NCBI GenBank assembly: GCA_013398175.1
Contig: VZRZ01002565.1
Location: forward strand, 1,113,491-1,177,490
Origin: Climacteris rufus
Taxonomy: Eukaryota > Chordata > Aves > Passeriformes > Climacteridae
Direction of reading: 5' to 3'
DNA length: 64,000 nt
Shown here: positions 13,001 to 25,000 of the stretch, piece after piece
Layout: each line of letters opens with the position of its first letter
How positions within the stretch are numbered: the first letter of the stretch is position 1
Position numbers and translations under genes: made by a program
The notes under the pieces: generated by a model
Seen by the model: only the letters and a program-made list of their open reading frames with translations
The model's database searches: none
What the model was told of the DNA's origin: nothing

Positions 13001-16000
13001 ATCACACCACAGTGACAGATTCCTCCAGAGGCTTTCTGACACAGGAAAATTAGGAGGCTGGAATCTTTCTTAATCCAAAACCACTCTTTCACATTTGTAA
13101 TTTGCTTCATTCAGCAGATTGGCCTCACTCTTTGGGATTTCCTTCAGAGTCAAATCCAGAGTTACATATTCAACATTTAGCACTGTGGGATTTACAACTC
13201 TCAGCCTTAAAATATGTCTCTCCTCCAGGATTTGGACAAAGGAAAAGGAACAACTCCCTGTTTAGACAGTTGAGATAAAACACTGCATATGTTAAATTTC
13301 CAACTTTACAAAGTCACCAATTCAAACTTTACAAAGTTTACAAATTTACAGTGCCTCTGTAATTCACGTGTAAACTCTAATCAGCAAAACTCCCTGCCAC
13401 TGCTGAGCTTGACATAATGCTTTAGGTTTCTGAAAAATAGTAGAGGATAAAAGTCAGGAAGTTCTTAGTGTGATCAGACATAAGAAAGGATAAGAGGGCT
13501 GAAAATGAAGTGCTCCCTCTCCTCTTCCAGCTCACATTGGCTGATACACTCCATACTTTGCCGTTTTATAACTACTGAGTCAGGTTGACAACTATTAGCA
13601 AGTTAAGAAAAGTTAAGAACCAATTTTCAAGCTCTGTATTAGGCACCAAATATTTATGAAGAAGTCAGTGCAGCCAGAGGGCACTGCAGATGCTCAGCAT
13701 CCTCGGGGGAAAAAAACCAAAATTTCTTTAGCAATAGGAAAATTTTCACATACACAAGAAAGGGTCAGGTACTCAGCACTACCAAGTTTCTTGGCAAATT
13801 ATGCCTATCTGTGCCTTTGAAATCAAACCTCACATGTCTAAGATTTAATACTAGCAGCTAAACTTCACTCCTGATTTGGAAACTCTGGCCTGTACTCCCA
13901 GCTTCCATAACCAGAGGGGGCAACTTTGAAAAATTTTAAATGAAGCAAAAGCAGCAGTGATACTCTGAAGAGAGCATGGAAGATTTTTTTACAGCCCCAC
14001 TCATGTAGGTGAAGTATCTTTGTGCCTGCTCAGCTGATAAACACTTCAGAACAAAATCTAGGAGATGTAACTTACCTTCCATCAGCCCCTCAGAGGGGTA
14101 CCCACACCAGTTTCCAGGTAAACTACGAGTTTCCCTTTAGCCACAGCTGTGGCAGAACTCTTGACAAGCTACAAATGCAATTTCTCAGAAATCAGAGGCC
14201 CAAGTCCAAGCTTTGTCCATCTTTCTAGAAAGCATATACAAATTTTTCTGGCAGTAGCTTCCATTCAGAAACTACAGTCAACTGGAATCAATGGGCCTGT
14301 CCTTCACAGAATAGTCCCTCTACACACACTTGTTCCAAGCAGAGATTCGACAAACTTCTGGACACAGGATCCTATAATATAAGGATGCTGATGATACACA
14401 CATTTGGATAGATACCACAAGGGTATTAGAGGTAATGCTGGCACTGAGGATTTTCTAAACAGCAATATTCAGAAAGGACAACAAGATTTTATAATACTGC
14501 CACCCTACTGCCAAACTAGCTTACAGTTCATGGATCTGGAGTGGAAAAAAAACCATCCAAACCACAGGTCCACAAACCACCACATTCCTGTCACACATCC
14601 ACAAACCACCACATTCCTCAGCTCAAGGCCTAAGTGAACTAAAGCATCTCTTACCAGGCATTGTGAGAGATGTGGACTTGCAATTGTAGTCTCCATTTAC
14701 CCCCAGTTTGGGCAGGTGATACACAGTCACTTGGTAAGTCTGGCCAGGTTCCACTTCAAAACGGTCAAAAGTGAAATTCCACTGGAAACAAAACACATCC
14801 ACAAGGACTTTAAAGGAGAATGTTGCTTTTTGAAGGCACTGAAATTAACAGCTGACTTGGCCCTGTTCCACTGTGTTTCCTCATCCCATATAACCCTTCT
14901 ACTGAAGTTTGACTATAAAAAAATGGAACCCAAGTGTATTAAATATACCTGTCCCTTTGTCTGTCTCAATGGTTCTGTTTGGAATTATTTTATTGGGATC
15001 TTTGAGCTGATACAACAGTTTTATGCCAAACCACAGTGTGGAGTTTTCACCAAATTACATTCTGAACTGAGAGGAGATAAAATACGCAGTTTCAAAATGG
15101 ATATCTTAGTCTAATAAGAATCTCGTAGCACTGTGCAAGTGCTAAGCATTTAAAATGGTACTTATACATGTGTAGTTCTGTACCTGGCCATTACATACAT
15201 ATTTTCTTTAATCTATAATATTTTCTGCATCAGCAATGCTGTGCAAATTCTGGGAGAGGCACTGGCACGTGGAAAACTAACTATGGCCAAATTCTTTGTG
15301 TTAAGGAGTGAACTGCAGACTCCTTACTGTTTATATTCCTTATTGTTGTGGATGCTCAGCACTTTTCTGAAGAGTTTTCTAGCAGGAGTGTAAGCTGAAG
15401 GACCACCCCTAAGGTTGGTGTTTTCCTCCACAACAAGAGAGTACAAGAAAGAAGTGGAAGCAATAGGAAGAGTTGAGCTAAAAAAGTTATAAGATGTCAT
15501 GGCTCTCAAGCAGAACTCAAAATCTCCTGGAAGTATTTGCTTTAAGCAACATCCAGAGTGATGACATATGCTAGGCAGTTAGTGCAACCATTCTTAAAAC
15601 CTGAAGGATGGGAAGAGAGAAAGAGAAATGGGAAATGACAGCAGATCTAAAGTCCAACATCTTGACTGTTTCAACTCTAAGCAGTTTGTACTTTAATCAA
15701 AAACCTTGCTGTGAGAAAGTGAAAGCAGAAACAAATCCCTGGCCTAGAAAATGCAAATTGGAGCTCTTTGCACTCACCCGGCCTCCATCCGGACGGACTT
15801 GAAGAGGCAAATTGTTCTGGAAGTCAAACTGGGCACAGATCTGCTGATTGCTGTTCACCTGCATCACAGCCAGCTCGGCCCCTTCCAGACAGCGGATGCT
15901 GGCTGCAGGCAGAGGGAAGAGGGACATGTTCATCACTTCCTGTCATGTTCAGAGGTTGCAGCCCCCACAGAGGTTCCCACTGTGCCTAGTCTTGCTCCTT

Positions 16001-19000
16001 GGAAGTGCTGGGGATCCCGACACAAACATAACTGGCCATGGGAAAGTGAGTGTGCAGGGGTGACCGACAGCACGTTCAGCCTGAAGGTTGTCCTGCATGG
16101 CAAAGCTACATCTGTGCAAAATAAGGAGCAACCGCATTCTGCCACACACCCTGGCAGTTCCACAGACTCAGTGTTGTGTTTAGCTTTGCCTCTCAAAGCT
16201 GCTTCGTGCAGTTTGGGTGCCAAAGCAAACATACTTTTGGTTTTGGTACACACAGTGCCAGTGAGAGAGTTTACAACCACAGCGGAATGCAGTGACTGGG
16301 TTACCTGGGTCACACCTGCTTCTACACTACCATAGCTCTAGATCATAACTCTACAGCCCTCAAACACAGGCCCTGAAGAAGGAAGAAATGAACGTGTTTA
16401 ATTCTGTCTTAAATCAGTGCAAAACTTTAGGCAACAGTATGCAAGGGAAGCATCATTTACAGACAAACAATCAAAGATATTGGAGAGTGAGAAAACTTGA
16501 CTTACTGGTCAAGTGTTTGGGCTCCAGCAATGAGACAATGATTCCTTTATCAAGACACACAAGGATGAGATTACACCCATCCACCAAACACACTAAATTA
16601 AGCAGCCAACCTCTCAAATTTCAAACACTTGCTTTTATGAACTAGAGCAAAGACCTGAAGTCATAATTCTCCTCTTTGTCCTTATTAGATCACCCCTACT
16701 TCCTCTGCTCCATATTCAAATGAAACAACCACCACTTACCATCCGTGGCCACTTTCCATTGTATGTGGAGCACAGGGAACAGTTTCCCATCCGCCTGACG
16801 GAAAACGTCCCAAGAGACGTGGAGGCTGCTTGGAGCAGAAGGAGTCCAGGCAGGAACCTGCAGCCAGCTCGACTCCATGCAGGTGCCTGTGCAGCAAATG
16901 CAAACAACCCTTCAGAGTGGGGCTCAGGAAGCTCTGCTTAATTGCAGAGGGGAAAACTGGGTGACAAACTGCTTCCAGAAAGGCAGATTTCAGCTGGAAG
17001 TACTCCATAAACTGCCTGTAATAATCTGAACTCATTCTAGTAACTTATACTTCCTCTTTTCCTTAAAATCCATGAGTAATTAGCACAATCAATGAATTCA
17101 GGTTAAACAGGTCAAGTAAGTTTACTCAGTGTCTCCCTCAATCTCCTGCTGAAAACAGACCTGTGTTAGCAGTAATTTCCAGCCTTCCAATTATAAGAAA
17201 TCTGTCAGATACCCAGGGAAATTGTTCCAATAGTTAATTACTTCGTGTCTACAAACTGCTTTTCGTCTAATTTGAATATACATTGAATTCAGCTTCCAAC
17301 AACTGCCTGTTATGCCTTGCCTAAATTAATGAGCTCCCTGGACAGGAAAATAAACCAGTCAACACAATGTTAGGGAAAACTGTTCCTGTAATGTCATCAC
17401 AAAGTGAAATCAGGTGTGACAGGCATTAGACAGACATGATCCACTTAAACTTTTGTAAGGCATTTGACTTACCAGGGCATGTCAAAAATAGCACAGTCAG
17501 GCACCCCAAAGTACGCTTTGGGTCTATTTTGCTGGATCAGTAACAGGAACAGTGGAAATTGGGCACTATCCCTTCATGTAACAGCATGGTTTTAGGCTTA
17601 GGAGGAATTAGACAATCCTCAAATGCTCATTCTACTAAAAAATATCTATAAAAAGCTTCATAAGAATAAAGTACCTTTCAGGAAAGAGTGTACTTAGCAC
17701 TAAAAAAAACCAAAATATCTCCCCTAGAGCAGCAAAACAATAAGAGCAATAAGACAGATTTTAAACCAAATATTTAAATAAGGCAGCATTTTAATGGTGG
17801 AGCTGCAGTTTGGCTTAGCCATGTTGTCAAGCTCTATTCCAGTGGCAAGGTGACAGTGGGAAATGTGATCCAACCTGATCCTACCCAAGGCCTTTCCTGC
17901 CAAAAAAGTTTTAAATCTGGTTATTTCCAGCATAGTCCTCTCCCTGATCAGGCACGCCAAGCGAAAATACTACAAAATATACTACTGGCTACAAAAATAC
18001 TTGTGCCAGTATGACACAGGGTTAGGCACTGAGGCAGGAATGAGCCTGCTTGGAACAAGGACTGCAAGGAAAAGCCAAGGAGTTCTGCAACACTGTCCAG
18101 TTGCCTCTGGGTACCAAATGGACAACTACAGAACATTTTCTTTGTTTTAAGAACATTACCCATAATTATACTACAGTCCAAAGTGCATGCCATTGCTAAG
18201 ATTTGACCCCTCACACAATAATTTACATTAATTGCTCTCAACTGCACCCCTCCATGCCCCTTTTTAAATTTTAACTCATCCATTTTTATCAAGTACTATC
18301 ATTGGTATAATGGCTTGTAATGAACATTTACTGGCAAACTTATCCTAAAACTCCCATTTCTTCAAAACCGGATGATCCCAGCTTTAAATAGAAACTAAAC
18401 AAGCTGGGTTGGGTTCTACCCATGACACTGCCCACCCCCAAACTCTATCCCAAAAAAGACAATTTTCCATTCCTCTTCTAGCTGGAGCTTATAATGGATC
18501 AAACTGGAGTCTCCCAAAGCAAGGCATGATAGCAGCTCTCTGATTTACAGCTCTCTGATTCTAGCAGGAAAAACATGCTGTACGAACCCAGTTAAAAAAA
18601 AGAAAAGGAAAAAAAAGGAAAAAAAGCATGATCTGATGAGAAAACTGCAACAAATAAAGAAATTACTTACTATGTCTTACGAGGCAGTTTAAATCCTGTG
18701 GGGGGAAAGAAACAAGAGTATTAGTCTCAGAACAAATTTGACAGTAACTTGCTTCTGCTTGGTGGCAGGAGAGAGGCAGAAAAAAACCAATTCAGGGACA
18801 CAAACTGGAAGAATTACCCATCATGGAAATGCTGCACAAAGCTGTTAATCAAAAACCCAAGGACACAGGGCATGAAACCTGTGCAGACCTGAACTGCTCA
18901 TGTGACAGCAGTGCCACAGAATCACACAATCAACTGGGTTGGAAAAGACCTCTGAGATCATTGGGTCCAACCTAGGACCAAACACCACCTTGTCAACTGA

Positions 19001-22000
19001 GTGCCTGCCCAGTCTTTCTGAAAGAACTCCAGGGATGGTGACTCCACCACCTCTCTGGGCAGACCATTCCAAAGTTTGATCACCCTTTCTGCGAAGAAAT
19101 TCCTCCCAGTGCCCAACCTGAACCTCCCTGGTGCAGCTTGAGGCTGTGTCCTTTTGTCCTGTGGCTGGTTGCCTGGCAGAAGAGCCTGAGCTGGCTACAC
19201 CCTCCTACCAGGGAGTTGTAGAGGGTGATAAGGTCACCTCTGAGCTTAAGCCTGTCTGTCTGGGAGCCCAAGCTCTCTGCAGCAAGGCACTATTTTCTAG
19301 TGATATTTGAAAAGCAACCCACTAAGGAAAATGAAATTAATCACAATTAGACACATTCTTATTAAGAAAAAAGATGTCCTGATCATAAAGAAGCAACCAG
19401 AAGTTATGTGGGCTCTGCCTGGTTTCCCCCAGTTATGTTTTGATTACAGTGGAAGACCCCATGGTTATCAGGAAGAAGCATGTCAGCTTGCTTGGTCAGT
19501 GTGATGCAAAATCTCAGTGATCGGGAAGCCTGAAGCTGTCACTGACACAGTAAATCAAGATGAGGGCTAGGTTTCCTCACTCATTTCCTATGCCTTGACA
19601 TACAGAGGTGGATATTATTGCCATACCATTGCCATCATATAATTCATTCCTGTGAAGGAGGGAAGGCAGTGGGGTTTTGGACCTCTCTGCAACTTCCTAA
19701 GGTCAACTCCGAGTGTCTTTGGGGCTTAGCTTCCAAGGGTCTATTTACATTTTAGGAATGGATGCTTGAGAAGCCAACTGTGCTTTTTGGGTAGTGGACA
19801 TGGGTGGCACAAAAAGCTAAAGCTTCCCAGACCCTGAGCTGGCATCAGACAGCATCACTGCCAGAGGCACAGCCCCAAAGCTCCCTCCCCTGACAGCCTG
19901 CCCTGAGCTGGCACCAGGCTACAGCCTGACAGCACCTCAAGGGGAGCAAGGTCCAGAATCTGTGAACCAGAACTTCTGCCCCTGATTGGGGACAACGCAC
20001 CAGCTCTGAGGAGGAAGGTGTGCGCTGCTTTTTCAGAGCTGTGCTGGCTTTTGGCTGCTTGCAACAGGACAGAACAACATTCTGCCTTTAAAGCAGTCCT
20101 AGGAAAGGCAAAACATCACATCAACTAATAAGCTGGTTTTTGAAGGAAGTACAAAGTATAAGCAGTTGGTGAAATCCAGTATCATACAAGCTGTGCTGAG
20201 CAACCAATTTCAAATGGAGCAGAGTTCTACCAAGTACGAAAAAAACACTCCAGAGATTGATGTTCACATTTCAGCTCATTTATCTGTGTGCCTGCAAATC
20301 TGGAGCGAAAGCAGGATGATTTGGCATTAAGCTCCTAATGCTTACATAAAAAATAAAACCTGAAAATCTTTTCCAGGCTTTTGCTACACAAGTCACAACA
20401 ATACACAGGTATAAATTCAGCCTTCAGGGACCCTTCACAAGAAACACACCCACACTCCAACTAACTGTACCACAAATGCACTCAATATAGAGGGATATTG
20501 AAAAATATTCAGTGCAACAACCAAGCTGTGCAATATTAACCAACTTTATTATCATTTAGGAAACATTTCAATCAGCTCAAAGGATGGAATCTGCCTTATG
20601 GGCCACCCTGAAATTCTAAACACACACAAATCTACCTGACATTTTGCCTGAGAACTGAATTTGGTGAAGAACGGTTTTCCCACCAGCCAGCTAGCCACGT
20701 TCTGTTTTGCAAAATGAAATAATCTTTGGTGCACCAAGACAACATCCCACAGTCAGAACAAATATTCTAATTGCTTTTCACTGTTAACCAAAGTTTCTTC
20801 TATAAATGAGGGGAGGGGGATACACAGTGACACAATGAACCTTTCCTTACCCTCCTCCCACTCTGCTCCCCTCCTCTCTCCCCAGGCCCCCAGGGGTCAG
20901 CAGCTCACCTGCAGGAGCTGCCTGCCTTCCCCCTTCTCTCAGCTCTGGATCTTCCAGAATTTTGCAGCTCCCTGTTGGATCCCCAGCCTCACTGACAGGT
21001 CGAGGCACTGACAACTCTGGAAATACTCAAAGAGGGTCTTGCTAGATGGGAATCTTGGGGTAAGCAGTCCCAAAAGGTTGTGTAGTAGTGCTCTGTGTGG
21101 GGCAGAGGAACTCTAACATAGCCAAGAGCAAAATAAATCTATGAACTTAATGTCAATATAAGAACAAGCAATGACTGCTTTTCATTAGCTGTGCTGTGCT
21201 TAAAAGGTCAAATCAGCCACAACAAGGGGAATCAAATTCATAAATTGGAATATAAACACCAATTTAATCTGAGCTGTACATTCACAATTCTACTGCACCT
21301 CATTATTGCAGACAAATGTACAGATAAATCCTCCTTTAAGTATTTAGATTCTGTCAGACCTAAGAAAAACTGGTTACAAGTGCAGTTAATAGAAATGTCA
21401 TTGCAACCTGGTACCTCCAAGATCAGGTTAAAGGGAAAAACCTAGAAAAGAAGCAAAGGAAGCAAATGCTGGTTAAACCAAACCCAAACTGGCAAACTAC
21501 AATCACTGAAAAAGAGAAAAATAAAAGTTGTAAATACCAGAATGAAAGAGCAGATTTAGCTATGAAAAAAAATATCATTCCTAACACTTCCAGCACTTAT
21601 TCAGACTTTTTATGGTAAATTATGTAGCCTACCAAAGCCCTTTTGTAAAAAGGTGCAGTGGTTTTGTCTGAGATGGAGTTAATTTTCTTCACAGCAGCTC
21701 CTATGGTGCTTTCCACTGAGGGCAAAGAGTGAATGGCTGTGTGAGGCAACGCTGCTGGCTAGGATGAACCTCCAAGAGGAAACAAAAATAACTGGCTACT
21801 AACCACGAGGGTTTTTTTCTAATGTAATGATTTCTGTTAAAGCCTTTCATTTAATATTCAGTCATTTTGTCCTTGTTCTGTTGCAGTTATCAGTAATTAT
21901 TGTAAATTGCATCATGACAAAGGCCATATTAAAAATTACATGACATTATTAGTTTGAAGAGCAGCAACATCTGCTTTCATTTGAGTGCTGGTGCTTCTGC

Positions 22001-25000
22001 TTCTTAGTAGACAAGACATGGTTAAGTAAGGAAATGTTGCATTTCCCAGTTTTTTTTTTGTTTTCTTGATCCAGCACAGTGTGCAAATGGACTCTCTCTT
22101 GCTCCAGGTCTGTTGTTCCAGGTGAAGTGTTCACAAGGATGTTCCCCAGCATTGATGAGACTGTGCCCTTTCTGACATCCATGAAAAACCCCAGGGCTTA
22201 ATGAGGAGCCATCCCTCTGTTGATGAGGATTCACAACTGAAACTTGATAATTAAGATCTTTCTCACCTTTTCAACACTGGGTTTCCGTGGGGAAAAGCAG
22301 CAGTATTTTATCTGTGTATCTCCATTCCCCGTCCCACTCAGGGTTTTCAAGGGACTCCCTACATGTGTGTTTTTCCTACCCTGCCCTAGCCTGTTTACCT
22401 GCTGTGCCTGCAACTTTTTATGTGTAGCTGACTATACCGAAGTGTTTTAAGCTGCCATCAGTTAGTGAAGAATTTAGCAGGTTTACCATAAGAAGAGAGG
22501 AAGGATTCTCCCACCACAAGGTAGCCTGCACTAATTAACTTTTTGGTCCACTCCCTTCCCAGTCCCCAAAGCACTACAGGGATGATCCACGAGCTGAAAA
22601 TACCTGGAAGAACAACTCACCCAGTCTGGAAGCCCTCACTATTGGCATAAGGAAGCAAAGATAAAGCCACACTGCAGGCAGAGATATAACAAACTCAAAG
22701 GATACCTGGAAAGGAGTCAGCATGAAAACCTCATCTCCTTTCTTATACAGTACCCAGATGAATGGGGCTGGGCTGCAGCTGAGGGAAAACTTTTATAACA
22801 ATCTGAAGTGGTCAAAAACAGCTCCTTGTTTTTCCTTTGCTTGTATGTATTACCGGGATGCCTGTTATTACGGCTTATCAGCCGAAGACGCAGAAATAAT
22901 GAGAGCCGGAGTCCGAGCTGTGTTCTTGTGTTCAGAGCAAAGGGCGGAAGGGGGGGAAACCCACCTTCGTTTAATTCTTATATACACTTTTAGAAATCAC
23001 AGATTATTGGAGAAAGTTAACACTTCCGTCTCTAACTATATTGGTTACAAGAAGTGTCCGTCAAAAGGATCTGTGTCCATGGGAAAGGAATGTAAAAAGA
23101 TAATTTTTACAACAACATAGCTATGTTTACAAAATCTCGTCCTTGAAACTGTCTAACAGAGAAAATTAGCTATTTTTACAGTGAAAATGGGCAACATGTA
23201 TGCATGGCTTTTGCTTTACTTCTTAAACTGTCTTTATCTCAAAACACAATTCTTCTCACTTTCACCTTCCTGATTCTCTTCCCCACCCCACTGGTGGGGG
23301 AGGGAGTGATCAGATGTGTGGTGCTCAGTTGCCAGCTGGGGTTGAACCACAGCAGTCCTTTTCAGAACCCAACTCGGGGCTTGAAGGGTTTGAGATGACA
23401 ACAGATTGGGCTGGAATGTGCTCAAATAGATGAAAGCTATAGCTGTTATTGCAGGTAGCCATTGACAGGCTCCTGTGCTGCCATGGGGCTCCCTTGCCTG
23501 ACTGTACCTGAGCGTCTGGTGTTGGTTCCGTGGCTGGTTTTGCTTTCACTGCTTTGCTGTGCTGCTTGTCCCATCACTGCTGTGCCTGGAACATTCTGAC
23601 AGCAGCAGTGGTGATGCACCTGGGCTGCCAAAGGGCCAGGGCACCACTCTGTACTGGACAGGCTGCAACTCCGGGGTGAACTGGAGTTGAAGGGACTGTG
23701 GATGAATCCATGGTGGAGCAGAGATCCACCTGCGTGCCCATAGGAAGCGGTGAATGAACACCTGACTTTTCTTTGCTTCTGTGTGCAAAGTTTTTGCTTT
23801 CCCTTGAAACTTTGTATCAGCCCATGAGTTTTCTCACTTTTACCCTCCCGAGTCTCTCCCCCATCCCACTGGTGGGGGAGTGAGTGAGTTGCTGTGTGGG
23901 GCTTGGCTGCCAACGGGGCTTAAAGCAGGTCTCAGAAGCAAAGCTACAGACATGGGAGGCATAAATATGAGAAGCAGGTGATTGTGAGGTGATGCTGAAA
24001 CAATTATCAGCAGGACAGGCAATCAGCTCCTCATGTTTACTCGCTGTATTTCCACAGAAAGCTAAACAACTGTTTCCTTCGCTCTTTTTAAATTACTTTT
24101 GTTTTGCTTTTGAAATGGAAAAGAACAGACATATGCTGTGGAGAATCATATGAATCCAAATGAAATAACCTGGGAAACTGATTAACAGCACCATCCCATA
24201 ACAATTAAATTAAAGTAACGGGAGGCAAATATTTCCCAGCAGGATGCTGTGGTAACTAACAAGAAACCACTACGAGCTGGGCAAGTGTCCAGTTTTCCTT
24301 TAAAGAGTGGCTGCTGAATGGGAGTTGCTCCAGCTTTCCAAAATCTACCTTTCACCTATGAACCATTCTGTGTATTTTCTGAGGCTTAGATGATTTGAAG
24401 TTTACTGCAGCTATGTTTTTCCAATTCCTTAGTAAAAAGAAGCAGAGATCAACACAACGTGATCACATGACAGGAATAACAGCTGAAAGATGATTTGTTT
24501 AAGTCTGATGGGAAACAAGCATGTTCTATCCAATTGTTTCAAATTCTCAGCAAAATCAAATTCAAATTCGAAAGTAAAAGTTTCTTCATAAAAATCAGTT
24601 TTAAAGTTGTCTTGATCATAATTTCATAGTTTTGTTTTGTAACCCTTTTTATGCTGAAGTAGTTTTGATCATGCATCCCTTTCATTAATCCCATTAATTT
24701 TGATTATTAATCCCTTTAATGCCAGAAAAATTTTAACAGCACTTAGTGTGACCATGGTTTATGTTAACATCCTACCTAGCAAAAAGATGCCACAGAGGGG
24801 AGGGAATGAGAGAGGACAGTCAATAGCACAGTGAACACATTTGCAAAGGAGACCAGGGGAAAGTCTTCCTCACATGCACCACCATCACTCACCTTCATGA
24901 GAGATGTTACATCAATTCTTCCCCAGAGGCTTTCAGTGAATCAAACTAGCAACATAGATTTCAGAGACCAAGCTATGAACAGCTATCCAGCCCCTCAAAG

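Noticed and set aside
15751..16335. A 194-codon plus-strand open frame over IL17RA exon 4 and its intron
   Set aside because: It overlaps a clear minus-strand exon, has no splice or family support, and is low in conserved motifs.
20880..20950. Possible extra IL17RA exon ending in GCTCCTGCAG with a GTGAGC donor
   Set aside because: Exon 1 already carries the LRLL-CSQP segment and joins exon 2 in frame, so no missing peptide remains for it.
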